Assembly: GCA_015075375.1 (NCBI GenBank)
Contig: JABTUM010000003.1
Location: 124,001 to 188,000, forward strand
Length of the DNA: 64,000 nt
Direction: 5' to 3'
Source: Planctomycetota bacterium
GTDB taxonomy: Bacteria > Planctomycetota > SZUA-567 > H5-PLA8
Positions 8,634 through 17,505 of this stretch are shown here, one piece after another. The position numbers and the translations under genes are program-made. Positions within the stretch are counted from its first letter, which is position 1, and each line of letters opens with the position of its first letter. The notes under the pieces were generated by a model. That model was not told the origin of the DNA and did no database searches. It was given only the letters and a program-made list of their open reading frames with translations.

Positions 8634-8746
8634 GCCGCTCATTCGAACAAGTTATGGATGCCGCGCACAGACACTAGGTGCATGTTCTTTTGGAGTGTCT
8701 TGGCGAAGCCTATTTTGTCGCCTCGGGCAAGGGAGGAAAGCTCGGC

Positions 8747-10039
8747 GTGTCCGATAGCGCACCGCAGACTCCGATGCCGATGGATGCCAGCCTGGAGGGC
8801 GGCCCCAAGCCGGCTTCCCGCGCGGCGGCGCGCCGGCCGGGAAGCTCCGGATTTTTCCGCGCCATCGACTTGGCCGAACCCGGCAAAGGCGATCCGGTCG
8901 AAGAAAATCAGATTCTGCGCCGCGTCCTGCGCAAGCAGGAGCACGACTTTTCGACGCTCTTCGAGATCATCGGACAGACCAGCGCGCGCTCCCTGGATCT
9001 GGTCAGCATGCAGACGTACCTCCTGCGCACCGTTTCCGGGCACTTCACGACGCCGCGCCTGATGATCGTGCGCCAACTCGCCGAAGACGACGCGTCGTTG
9101 TGCTGTTCGGCCGCCCAAGGCTTGCGCGAAGTCCGCGCGCGCCTGCCGTCCCATTCGCCGCTGTGCGAAGAAGCGCTGGCCCGGCGCGCCTGCCTTGCGC
9201 TGAGCGCCCTGCCGGCCTCGTTCCAGGAACTCCCCGAACTGATGGCTCTGCGCGAGCTGGGCATGGAAGTCGCCGTGCCGCTGATCCAGGAGGTCGAATC
9301 GCCGGCCACGGTGCTGGAAGGCTTCCTCCTCCTGGGCGGCCGGCTGGCGGGCAAGGCCTACTCCGGGCCCGACATGGAGTTCCTCTACTCGCTCGGCAAG
9401 ATGCTCGCCATCTGCCTGCGTAACGAAGCGCTCTATCGGCGCAGCATCATCGACGACCTCACCGGCGTCGCCTCGCGCGGGCACTTCGACGCGCGACTCT
9501 CCCAGGAGATCGCGCGCGTCAAGCGCGACGACCACCGCAGCTTAGGCTTGGTCATGCTCGACATCGACCACTTCAAGGGTTTCAACGACACCTACGGGCA
9601 CCAGACCGGCGACCGCGTGCTCCAGGAAATGGCCCGCTCCATGGTCAGCCAGGTCCGCGCGGTGGACATGGTCGCCCGCTACGGCGGCGAGGAATTCGCG
9701 ATCGTGCTGGCCGAGATCGACCGCCAGCGCGTCAAGGACGTGGCCGAGCGCCTGCGCCGGGCCGTCGAACGCATCGCTCTGCGCGCACCCAGCGGGGAAG
9801 TCCTGAAAATCACCGCCAGCTTCGGCGTCGCCTGTTACCCCGACGACGCAGACAACAAATACGAACTGATTCAGTTGGCCGACGCGGCGCTGTACAAGGC
9901 CAAGGACGGCGGGCGCAACCGCGTCGTCCTCGCCCCGCCCGGAGGCAACCGCGGCCAGCCGGCCTTGCCGGATCCCCAGGCGGATGCCGCGAAGGCTGAG
10001 CACCCCTCGGGGCGCTTGGCGGCGGAGTCGTCGAACTGA
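8747..10039 (+). CDS. Diguanylate cyclase, GAF-like plus GGDEF
   Basis: This 430-residue protein would synthesise cyclic di-GMP. I chose GTG 8747 because GGGAGGAAAG at 8731-8740 precedes it; an upstream ATG at 8678 is possible but lacks a site. Residues ~55-205 look like a GAF-type sensory domain. The GGDEF domain (residues ~230-400) has the active GGEEF motif at 313-317. RAVD at 304-307, five residues upstream, matches the RxxD inhibitory I-site, so product inhibition is likely. No membrane segments are seen. It sits directly upstream of the SpoIIE/RsbW/STAS operon. Confidence 0.88.
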   Translation: MSDSAPQTPMPMDASLEGGPKPASRAAARRPGSSGFFRAIDLAEPGKGDPVEENQILRRVLRKQEHDFSTLFEIIGQTSARSLDLVSMQTYLLRTVSGHFTTPRLMIVRQLAEDDASLCCSAAQGLREVRARLPSHSPLCEEALARRACLALSALPASFQELPELMALRELGMEVAVPLIQEVESPATVLEGFLLLGGRLAGKAYSGPDMEFLYSLGKMLAICLRNEALYRRSIIDDLTGVASRGHFDARLSQEIARVKRDDHRSLGLVMLDIDHFKGFNDTYGHQTGDRVLQEMARSMVSQVRAVDMVARYGGEEFAIVLAEIDRQRVKDVAERLRRAVERIALRAPSGEVLKITASFGVACYPDDADNKYELIQLADAALYKAKDGGRNRVVLAPPGGNRGQPALPDPQADAAKAEHPSGRLAAESSN

Positions 10040-10162
10040 GGCCTTAGGCCTGGCAGCGCGCGCGGGATGCGATTGCCTCCCCGATGCGCTCGGCTCCTGT
10101 ATTCTGTGCTTGCACAAAAGGATAGGCGGAAGGGATAACTCCCCTGCGGTTCTGGGCACGTC

Positions 10163-12142
10163 GTGCGCCAGACGCGGATGAGTGCACCGAGGAATACCGT
10201 GGCCACGCGACGCAGACCACCGCGCGAGAGCAAGAGCGGAGGGCGGAGTACCCCGCCCCGCCGCCCGAGCGCCCGTGCGCAGCAAGCGCCGCCCGCCGCC
10301 GAAGACGAAGCCCTCCTGCACGACGACGGAGCGCAAGGTGCGGAGTTGGTCGAAGACGCCGTGTCCGGGCTGGACGAAACCGAAGAAGTCATCACCGCCG
10401 AAAACCTCGACGACGTGCCCGGTTCGCCGGCCGAAGAGAGCAAGCGCCGCTCCTCCGGCACGCGGCGCTCCTCCGGAAATTCGGGGCGTAACCGCGCCGG
10501 ACGCGGCAGCGGCAGCATCGAGAAACCCTCTCGCCAGCCCGGCGCCGAGATCGGCCGCCTGCACCGCCGCGGGCTCTCGCTCGCCGTCAAATTCAGCCTG
10601 TTCATCTCCCTCCTGATCATCCTGATTTCGGCCCTCTTCGGGCTGGTGGTGATCCGCATTTTCCAGGAGAAGCTGCGCGACGACATCCTGCGCTCGGGGT
10701 ATCAGCAAGCGCTCACCCTGCGCGCCTTCGGGCGGCGCGTGTACGACCGCTTTGTTCAGTTCGACAAGGACGAAGACAAATCGCGCACGGCGAAGTATTT
10801 CCACGAGACCGCGGAAGGCCAGTCCGACCAGTTGCTGCTGCAAAAAATCGTGGAAGGCGATCCGCGCGTGCAGGACATCGCGATCTTCGCCAGCCGCGAA
10901 CCGCTGGCCGAACCGCGCGGCCGCGTCGTCATCGCCCGCAGCGCGGAAAGCTTCTCCCCGTACGCCGACGAATACCGGCTCGATATCCCCATCGAAGGCG
11001 GAGCCGATCCGGAGATCGTCGCCTACCAGGGCCGCTACAACAACCAGCGCTCCATCTTTTTCCGCGCCTCCATTGAAGGCAAAGGCAAGCAGCTCTACGC
11101 CACCGCGAACCTGATCCTCTCCGAGGAGCAGGTGCAGATGGAAGTCAGCCGCCTCCTGACCAAGATCGCCCTCTTCGGCTTGGTCTTCGTCGGCGCCGGC
11201 ATCGCCCTCTCGCTGGGCCTGGCCAGCGCCGTGACGAGCCCCATCAACGTCCTCGTGCGGGACATGGACATCGTCGCGCGCGGCGACCTCGAACACGAAA
11301 CGCGCCCGCAGACCAACGACGAAATCGGCCTCCTCGCGATGGCCTTCAACCGCATGACCCAAAGCCTCAAGGACGCCCGCCAGCAGGAACGCGAGGTCGA
11401 ACGCCTCAACAGCGAACTCGACCTGGCCAAGGAAATCCACGCGCAGTTGATGCCCAAAAAACTCCCGAACCTGCCCGGCTACGACATCTTCACCGGCTAC
11501 TACTGCGCCAAGGAAGTCGGCGGCGATTACTACGACTTCATACCCATCGACCAGGAACACCTGGCCATGGTCATCGCAGACGTCTCGGGCAAGAGCATCC
11601 CCGGCAGCATGGTCATGAGCTGGACCCGCACCATCCTGCGCATGATGGCCCCGATGAACTCGAGCCCCGCCGACGTCATGAGCAAGACGAATTACCACGT
11701 CGCGCGCGAAATCAAGCGCGGCATGTTCGTCACCTGCCAGTACGCGATCCTGAACGTCCGCACCCGGGACATGACCATCGCCAGCGCCGGTCATAACCCC
11801 ATGATCATCTACCGCGCCCAGACCAACGAGTGCGAACTCATCCGCCCCAACGGCATCGCCCTGGGGTTCGATAAAGGTCCAATCTTCGACCGGACAATTC
11901 GTGAGAAACAGGTAAAGTTGTTCAAGGGCGACCGGGTAGTCATGTACACCGACGGGATCCCCGAGTCGATGAACCCGAATCGCGAAGAGTGGGGCGATGA
12001 AAACCTGGTTCGCTTCTGCAAGGAGTACGCGAACCTGAGCAGCAAGGAATTCGTGCGGCTGCTGGTTCAGACGCTGGAGCATCACCAGGGTTCAGCGGAG
12101 CAGCACGACGACATCACCGTGACGACGTTCCGAATCGTGTAG
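10163..12142 (+). CDS. Membrane-bound PP2C/SpoIIE-type phosphatase with HAMP domain
   Basis: The first ~135 residues are a Ser/Arg/Glu-rich, probably disordered cytoplasmic segment. TM1 spans about 142-167, an extracytoplasmic sensor 168-330, TM2 336-357 and a HAMP domain 358-405. A short coiled coil leads into the PP2C phosphatase, whose metal-binding acids are visible in GGDYYD (453-458), ADVSGK, TDGIPE and HDDITV. Such RsbU/SpoIIE phosphatases dephosphorylate STAS antagonists, here probably the product of 12642-12995. The start is uncertain: GTG 10163, ATG 10178 or GTG 10199, the last having GAGGAA just upstream. Confidence 0.9.
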   Translation: MRQTRMSAPRNTVATRRRPPRESKSGGRSTPPRRPSARAQQAPPAAEDEALLHDDGAQGAELVEDAVSGLDETEEVITAENLDDVPGSPAEESKRRSSGTRRSSGNSGRNRAGRGSGSIEKPSRQPGAEIGRLHRRGLSLAVKFSLFISLLIILISALFGLVVIRIFQEKLRDDILRSGYQQALTLRAFGRRVYDRFVQFDKDEDKSRTAKYFHETAEGQSDQLLLQKIVEGDPRVQDIAIFASREPLAEPRGRVVIARSAESFSPYADEYRLDIPIEGGADPEIVAYQGRYNNQRSIFFRASIEGKGKQLYATANLILSEEQVQMEVSRLLTKIALFGLVFVGAGIALSLGLASAVTSPINVLVRDMDIVARGDLEHETRPQTNDEIGLLAMAFNRMTQSLKDARQQEREVERLNSELDLAKEIHAQLMPKKLPNLPGYDIFTGYYCAKEVGGDYYDFIPIDQEHLAMVIADVSGKSIPGSMVMSWTRTILRMMAPMNSSPADVMSKTNYHVAREIKRGMFVTCQYAILNVRTRDMTIASAGHNPMIIYRAQTNECELIRPNGIALGFDKGPIFDRTIREKQVKLFKGDRVVMYTDGIPESMNPNREEWGDENLVRFCKEYANLSSKEFVRLLVQTLEHHQGSAEQHDDITVTTFRIV

Positions 12143-12149
12143 GGTGCAA

Positions 12150-12638
12150 ATGGGCAAGACGTCCGAACGCGAACTGACGGTCCTGAACGACACGGCCTAC
12201 CTGGCCGAGGTCCGCAAGGCCGTGCTGGAAGTGCTGGGCGACGGCCCCTTCAAACCGGCCGAGGCCCAACTCGTGGCCTTGGCCGTAGACGAAGCCGTCG
12301 CCAATGTGATGGAACACGCGTACGAAGAAGAGCTATCCGGAGCGAAGCCGATCAAGGTGCTGATGAACGTCGCCGAAGACAGCTTCATGGTGCGCATACA
12401 CGACCACGGCCGGCCTTTCGACCCCGGCACCGTGCCCGACGTCGATTTGCAGGAACACGTCCGCCACGGGCGCAAAGGCGGACTCGGCATCTTCCTCATC
12501 CGCAGGATCATGGACGAGGTCACCTATTCGTTCCAAGCCGGAGCTCCCAACGAGCTGCGGCTGGTCAAGTTCGTTGACAATTCGCAAGGCAAAGCTAAAA
12601 GCACAAAACCCAGGCGTCCGGCCAAAAGGAGTCCCTAA
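12150..12638 (+). CDS. RsbW-like serine kinase / anti-sigma factor
   Basis: This 162-residue GHKL-fold ATPase has the N-box VDEAVANVMEHAYEE, a G1-like DHGRPFDP and a G2-like GGLGIFLIRRIMDEV, as in RsbW/SpoIIAB-type kinases. It would phosphorylate the downstream STAS protein and sequester a partner such as a sigma factor. ATG 12150 is preferred over GTG 12144 because TAGGGTG lies directly upstream. It starts 7 bp after the phosphatase gene and ends 3 bp before the STAS gene. The Lys/Arg-rich tail after residue 150 is an extra. No sigma factor gene is adjacent, so the target is unknown. Confidence 0.88.
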   Translation: MGKTSERELTVLNDTAYLAEVRKAVLEVLGDGPFKPAEAQLVALAVDEAVANVMEHAYEEELSGAKPIKVLMNVAEDSFMVRIHDHGRPFDPGTVPDVDLQEHVRHGRKGGLGIFLIRRIMDEVTYSFQAGAPNELRLVKFVDNSQGKAKSTKPRRPAKRSP

Positions 12639-12641
12639 GCG

Positions 12642-12995
12642 ATGGCGCTAGACGAATTTACCATTGAGACCGAGACGCTGAAGCAACCCGACGTCACCAT
12701 TATTCGGGTCGCAGGCTACCTGGATGCGCATACCTTCGAGCAGCTCGAAGAGACCATCTCGGAATTGTTCGGGCAGAACCACTACAAGCTCGTGGTCGAT
12801 CTGTCCAAGGTCGAGTACATCTCCTCCGCGGGAGCGGGCGTCTTTATCGGCGCGCTCTCCGAAGCGCAGGAGCACAACGGCAACATCGTTCTGATGAGCC
12901 CGACCAGCAACGTGCGCGAGGTCTTCGACTTGCTCGGCCTGACCCAGATCTTCCAGGTCGTCGACGGCCAGAAGGACGCGCTGGCCGCGTTCTGA
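12642..12995 (+). CDS. STAS-domain anti-anti-sigma factor
   Basis: This 117-residue single STAS domain has the phosphorylation loop YISSAGAGVF; S62 aligns with the phospho-serine of SpoIIAA/RsbV. The unphosphorylated form would bind the RsbW-like kinase and release its target; the upstream SpoIIE-type phosphatase would reactivate it. Genes 10163-12995 form a tight operon in the order phosphatase, kinase, antagonist, and coaD follows after 4 bp. Confidence 0.92.
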   Translation: MALDEFTIETETLKQPDVTIIRVAGYLDAHTFEQLEETISELFGQNHYKLVVDLSKVEYISSAGAGVFIGALSEAQEHNGNIVLMSPTSNVREVFDLLGLTQIFQVVDGQKDALAAF

Positions 12996-12999
12996 ACGC

Positions 13000-13518
13000 A
13001 TGCCCGCCCAATCCGCTCGGCGCGTAGCCGTGTACGCAGGATCCTTCGATCCGGCCACGCTCGGACACCTCTACATGATCCGCGAAGGCGCGCGGCTCTT
13101 CGACCGCCTCATCGTCGCCATCGGAGACAACCCCGCCAAGCGCTACGCCTTCTCCCTCGACGAACGCCTCGCCGCTCTGCGCCGCTGCACCGCTGCGTTG
13201 AAAAATGTCCGCGTCGAAACTTTCGAACGGCGCTTTCTCGTCGACTTCGCCCGCGATGCCGGCGCCCAGTACATCGTCCGCGGCATCCGCAGCGCCGGAG
13301 ACTTCGAATACGAACGGACCATGCGCCACGTCAACCACGACCTCGCGCCCGCGCTCACCACCGTCTTTCTGATGCCGCCCCGCGAACTCGCCGAAATCTC
13401 CTCCAGCTTCGTCAAAGGACTCGTCGGACCCGCCGGCTGGCAAAGCGTCGTCAAGCGCTACCTCCCCGCGCCCGTCTACAAACAGTTCCTCCGCCGCTTC
13501 ACCGAAACCAACCGCTGA
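13000..13518 (+). CDS. coaD: Phosphopantetheine adenylyltransferase
   Basis: This 172-residue protein catalyses the penultimate step of coenzyme A synthesis, 4'-phosphopantetheine + ATP to dephospho-CoA. It has the nucleotidyltransferase motif AGSFDPATLGHL at residues 13-24, the conserved RGIRSAGDFEYE and the ISSSFVK motif. Length fits CoaD, with a slightly longer C-terminus. It overlaps no gene but starts 4 bp after the STAS gene, so it is probably co-transcribed with the partner-switching module, which is not the usual context. Confidence 0.93.
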   Translation: MPAQSARRVAVYAGSFDPATLGHLYMIREGARLFDRLIVAIGDNPAKRYAFSLDERLAALRRCTAALKNVRVETFERRFLVDFARDAGAQYIVRGIRSAGDFEYERTMRHVNHDLAPALTTVFLMPPRELAEISSSFVKGLVGPAGWQSVVKRYLPAPVYKQFLRRFTETNR

Positions 13519-13587
13519 TCCGCCGTCCGCCGTTTTGAAGGTTGCTTGGTTCTTGCCGGGTGAAGGTTGCCGTTTGCCGATAAGGCC

Positions 13588-15537
13588 TCAACCCTTCGGC
13601 TTCTTCCGCAAGATATGCTCCACCGCGTCCAGCAACCGCTCCTCGCTGAACGGCTTCAAGATCACCTCCGCGCGGCCCGGGCACGCCGCCAGCAGCGCCT
13701 GCCGCGAAGGGCCGCGCACGAACCCGCTCACGAACAGCACCGGCAGTTCGGGGCGCAGCGCCTGCATGCGCAGGTACGCCTCCAGGCCGCCCATCCGCGG
13801 CATGTACGCGTCCAGCACCGCCAGCGCGTAACGCTCCGGCGCCTCCTGAAACAACTCCGCCGCCTCCCGCCCGTCCGACGCCATCGCCACGTCGTACCCG
13901 TTCTGCTGCAACACCTGGCGCACGAAGTCGCGGAAAATCTCTTCGTCGTCCGCCAGCAGCACCCACGTCCCGTCGCTGCCTTCTTCGCCGGAACCCGAGC
14001 GCACCGAGGGCAGTTCGGAAGGCTCGCCGTCCGAAACCGGGCGCGACGCCGGCGGCAATGGCCGCTCCGCTTCGCCGCTGTCGGCGGGCAAGCGCGCGGC
14101 CGGCAGCGGCGCCGACTGGAACGGCCGCGCTTCTTCGCCCGGCAACTCGATCCGCCACGTCGTGCCGCGGCCGGGCACGCTCTCGAGTTCGTACTGCCCG
14201 CGGTGCCGCCGGATCACCGCTCGCGCGATGGCCAGGTCGAGCGGATCGCCCAGCCCCGCGGCGGGCGACGGCACCAGACCCTTCTGCGCCTCCGCGCGCA
14301 CCACCGGGTCCAGTCCCACCCCGCTGTCGGCGATCTCCAGGCCCGCGCCCGGCGGCGCGGCGGGGCTGCTCGATTCGACCGCATACGTCCGCACCTGCAG
14401 CGTGCCCCCGGCGGGCATCGCGAACGACGCCATCCGGCCCAGCGCCAGGATCATCGCGCCCAGCAGCCCCGCGTCCCCGCGCACCGGCGGCGCCGGCTCC
14501 GATGCGTCGAGCCGAATCTCCATCCGCCCGCCCATCTGGTGCCGCAGCAGCGTCACCGCGTCGGCCGCCACGGCGTTCAGGTCCACCGTCTGCGACTCCG
14601 CGCTCCCCGGCTGTCCGACTTCGGCGCAACGCCGCAGCAGCGCCGCGGCTTCCTCCGCCGCATCCAGGATCGCGCCCACCGCCGGAGGCGCCAGACGCCC
14701 GCCGGTCGCCGAGAGCCGCAGCACCGAAGCCTGCGCCATGATCGCGCCGAGGTAGTTGTTGAATTCGTTGACCAGCGTCACGTTGAAGAGCGCCACCGCG
14801 CCGCGCAACTGCTGCCGCCGGCCTTCTTCGTCGGCCAGGCGCGCAAAGGTGCGGTCCTCGGCCACCGCCAGCACGTCGTCGACGACGCCGTGCTCGCCGG
14901 CCACCGGCCAGAAGGCCAGAGCGATCCAGCGTTCCGGGCGCGCGGCCTCCTGCTCGTCGGTGCGCCACCAGCGCGCCGGCGCTTCGGAAGATTTCCCTTC
15001 CAGCGCGCCCTCCAGCGCCAGCCGGGCTTCGGGCAAGGCCGCCAGCGCCGCCGCCCAAGCGGGTACCGCGCTCGCCGATCCGGCCAGCGGATGCAACTGC
15101 CCTTCACGGTCCGCGCGGTAAACCCAGCGCCGCGCGCGGCCCGAACGCGCTTCCAGCGCGCGCCGCAGCCACTGCGCTTCCTGGTCCTGGTGTTCGCGCC
15201 GAGCCAGTTCGCGCAGCACCACCAGCACCGACTGTTCGTCTTTCCAAGGCACCAGGGACGCGTCGAGCACCACCTCGGGGCCCGCGCCGTCGCTTTCGCC
15301 CAGGCGCGCGTCGAGGAGCAAATGGCCGAGCTGCTCGAGCAGCTTCAGCCGCTCGCGGAAGACGCGACGGTAGCGCGGTTGCAGGTAGCTTTCGAAAGGC
15401 CGGTCCAGCATCGAACCGCGCGCTCGGCCCATCAGGCGCGAAGCCGCCGGATTGAAGTCCACGATGCGGCCTTCGAGATCCAGCATCAGCATGCCGGCGC
15501 CGGCCTGCTCGAAGACCTTCTGATAACGGTCGCTCAC
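13588..15537 (-). CDS. PAS - degenerate histidine kinase - receiver hybrid protein
   Basis: This 649-residue cytoplasmic protein starts at GTG 15537 with GGGGAG upstream. A PAS domain covers residues ~5-110, a second sensor-like region ~130-235, a histidine-kinase-like region ~240-470, a Pro/Ser-rich linker, and a receiver 523-645. In the H-box, VNEFNNYLGAI replaces HDFNNLLT-AI, so the phospho-acceptor is Asn257. The N-box reads GRMASFAMPAGG instead of NARDAMPGGG, losing the Mg-ligand Asn. The DSGVGLD G1 motif remains. The receiver is intact: D530/D531, D576, S604 and K628. It probably works as a pseudokinase whose receiver is phosphorylated by another kinase. Confidence 0.85.
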   Translation of the reverse strand: MSDRYQKVFEQAGAGMLMLDLEGRIVDFNPAASRLMGRARGSMLDRPFESYLQPRYRRVFRERLKLLEQLGHLLLDARLGESDGAGPEVVLDASLVPWKDEQSVLVVLRELARREHQDQEAQWLRRALEARSGRARRWVYRADREGQLHPLAGSASAVPAWAAALAALPEARLALEGALEGKSSEAPARWWRTDEQEAARPERWIALAFWPVAGEHGVVDDVLAVAEDRTFARLADEEGRRQQLRGAVALFNVTLVNEFNNYLGAIMAQASVLRLSATGGRLAPPAVGAILDAAEEAAALLRRCAEVGQPGSAESQTVDLNAVAADAVTLLRHQMGGRMEIRLDASEPAPPVRGDAGLLGAMILALGRMASFAMPAGGTLQVRTYAVESSSPAAPPGAGLEIADSGVGLDPVVRAEAQKGLVPSPAAGLGDPLDLAIARAVIRRHRGQYELESVPGRGTTWRIELPGEEARPFQSAPLPAARLPADSGEAERPLPPASRPVSDGEPSELPSVRSGSGEEGSDGTWVLLADDEEIFRDFVRQVLQQNGYDVAMASDGREAAELFQEAPERYALAVLDAYMPRMGGLEAYLRMQALRPELPVLFVSGFVRGPSRQALLAACPGRAEVILKPFSEERLLDAVEHILRKKPKG

Positions 15538-15567
15538 GGGAGTGCGCTCCCCGGAGCCCGGCTTCCG

Positions 15568-17292
15568 TTAATGCCCGGACAACGGCGGGTCCTTGATGCC
15601 GCGGGGGCTCTCCGGCCTGCCGAGCTTCAACAGGTACTTCTCGGCGGCCTCAAGCTGCGCGTATCGCTGGTAGTAATCGATGTTCTGGCGCTGCTGGCTG
15701 CGGTTGTAGGTCGTGTCCTGGTCGAAGGCTTCCAGCGTCGGCACGAACCGCTCCGCGACGTACCCCACGCGGAAAACCATGTGCCGCGTCTTGGGATCGT
15801 TCTTGGCCGCCTCCGCGTCGCTGTCCTGGTCCACCGGCAGGATCGTCCCCACCGGTACCGGCGCTGCGCGGAAGCGCCGCGCCAGCGTGTTCGTCGAATC
15901 CGGACCGCAGATCTCGTCTTCCAGGTCTTCCGGCTTGGGCAGATCCGTCCCCGCTTCCCATTGCTGCTGCAGCGCCTTCGCCTCCTCCTCCGCCTTGGTA
16001 ATCGAGCGGTTGACGATCAGGCGCATCACGATCTCTTCCTTGGCCTCGTCCAGCGTCTGCACCCGGCTGGGCTGGAAATCCGCCAGCCGCAGCGCCGCGA
16101 AACCTTCCTTATCGGTGAAGTGGTGCACGCGCAAAGGCGGCTGCAGCTTCTTGCGGTCTTCCGCGCGCTGCTTTTCCATCTCCTCGTCCGGACCCGGCTC
16201 CGCCAGGCGGAACAGGTTCAGCGCCAGCTTGAAATCTTCCGCGTTCACGTCGTCCTTGCCCGAACGGTAGGCCTCTTGCGTATGCGGCTTGGTGCGCCAG
16301 TACGACAGGTTGCGCGCCTTCGCGAAGCCCGCCCAGTCGAACGCGCCCGCTTCCGGCTTCACCTTCGCCAGCTCTTCGTCCAGTTCCTTCGTCCACTTCT
16401 CGAAAATGTCGTTCGCCTTGGCCGAACGCTTGTCGCGCCGGTAGCGCTCCAGCACGTCCGCCTTGACGTCCGCGAAAGGCTTGAAGCCGCCCTTTTCCGC
16501 ATCCGCCCAGAAAATGGTGCGGTACTTCTCGTAGTACTTCTCCAGTTCCGCGTCGTCCGGCTTGATCTGCTCGTCCACCTGCTTGGCTTCGAGGAACAGC
16601 ACGTCCGCGGCGAGCTTGGATTCGGTGTACAGCGCACCCGGCGAACCCGCTTCCAGACCCTTCTGCTCTTCGTAGTACTTGCTCACGTCCTCGTCCGTCG
16701 GCTTCTCGACCGAGCCCGCCTTGTCGATGCTGCGGATGCTCTTGAACAGCAGCCGGACCTTTTCCTTCTCCGAGCAATAGCGCACGTACAGGAACGGGTC
16801 GGAAATCGCCACCTGCACCGCCAGCCGGAAATACTTGTCGATCAGCACGCGCTCGCGCATGAAGCCCTCGAACTGCTCCCGCGTCAGCTCGTGGCGCTTG
16901 AGGAAATTCTCGTACAGCTCGGGGTTGATCTGTTCGCGCTGCGTCTTCTTCTTCAGAAAATCGCGGATCGAATCGGCCACTTCCTTGGGGCCCGCCTCGA
17001 AGCCCATCTCCGTCGCGATCTGCAAATGCGTCAGGTGGTGCAGCGCGCTCTCGGTCGGCACCTCGCCGCGTTCCTCGAAGCGCGAGATGATCCGACGCGT
17101 CGTCAGCAGTTTCACCGGCGAGTACTCGTGACGCGTCCCGTCCAGCCCCACCATCCAGCCGTTCGGGCCTTCCACGCCCCCCGTGGCATTCTCCGACCCG
17201 GAAGGCATGAATATCACCATGCTCAGGATCACCAACGGCGCGACGACATACCAGAGTTTGCTCTGGTGGTTGCGGAACCACTCCAGCTTCAT
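15568..17292 (-). CDS. SurA/PpiD-like membrane-anchored periplasmic folding factor
   Basis: This 574-residue protein starts with MKLEWFRNHQSKLWYVVAP, one transmembrane anchor (about residues 12-30), then a long extracytoplasmic part rich in charged helices. The helical region (LTREQFEGFMRERVLIDKYF) matches the SurA N-terminal chaperone domain. A classical parvulin domain is not obvious, although VHHFTDKEGFAALRLADFQP may be a diverged one. The topology is that of PpiD, which helps outer-membrane and secreted proteins fold. ATG 17292 is chosen because it begins the anchor and has GAGG upstream. Confidence 0.65.
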   Translation of the reverse strand: MKLEWFRNHQSKLWYVVAPLVILSMVIFMPSGSENATGGVEGPNGWMVGLDGTRHEYSPVKLLTTRRIISRFEERGEVPTESALHHLTHLQIATEMGFEAGPKEVADSIRDFLKKKTQREQINPELYENFLKRHELTREQFEGFMRERVLIDKYFRLAVQVAISDPFLYVRYCSEKEKVRLLFKSIRSIDKAGSVEKPTDEDVSKYYEEQKGLEAGSPGALYTESKLAADVLFLEAKQVDEQIKPDDAELEKYYEKYRTIFWADAEKGGFKPFADVKADVLERYRRDKRSAKANDIFEKWTKELDEELAKVKPEAGAFDWAGFAKARNLSYWRTKPHTQEAYRSGKDDVNAEDFKLALNLFRLAEPGPDEEMEKQRAEDRKKLQPPLRVHHFTDKEGFAALRLADFQPSRVQTLDEAKEEIVMRLIVNRSITKAEEEAKALQQQWEAGTDLPKPEDLEDEICGPDSTNTLARRFRAAPVPVGTILPVDQDSDAEAAKNDPKTRHMVFRVGYVAERFVPTLEAFDQDTTYNRSQQRQNIDYYQRYAQLEAAEKYLLKLGRPESPRGIKDPPLSGH

Positions 17293-17401
17293 GTTCGGAA
17301 CCTCGGTTGTGCGGCAAGGAGGCCACGGCGCCCCCGGAAACCGGTAGTGTAGGGGCTCTCTAACCGTTTGCCAGTCGGGAACCCGCTCGGCCGGCGTCTT
17401 T

Positions 17402-17487
17402 CGGTTCCAGGTATCGCGGGCGTCTCGCCCGCAGGTCATGCACCGCCAGACGGCCACCGGCCTTCGAGCCGCCAGCGCCTGGAACCG
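17402..17487. repeat. Composite palindromic intergenic repeat
   Basis: A perfect 10-bp outer inverted repeat, CGGTTCCAGG (17402-17411) and CCTGGAACCG (17478-17487), encloses a perfect inner hairpin GCGGGCG-TCT-CGCCCGC (17416-17432) and GGCC-ACC-GGCC. It lies between two minus-strand genes. Confidence 0.55.
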
Positions 17488-17505
17488 CCAACTCCGTGCG
17501 GGCCG

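Larger units (their letters stand above)
8368..8746 (+). other. Intergenic region with promoters, no gene seen
   Basis: The first part (8400-8600) is clearly more AT-rich than its surroundings. I see no convincing coding frame. It contains two sigma70-like promoters, listed separately, pointing to the diguanylate cyclase gene. Confidence 0.6.

Noticed and set aside
9542..12085. 847-codon open frame on the minus strand
   Set aside because: Antisense to the SpoIIE-type phosphatase and GGDEF genes with intact motifs.
13567..17352. 1261-codon open frame on the plus strand
   Set aside because: Antisense to the PAS/receiver and SurA-like genes, which have clear domains; protein is Arg/His-rich low complexity.
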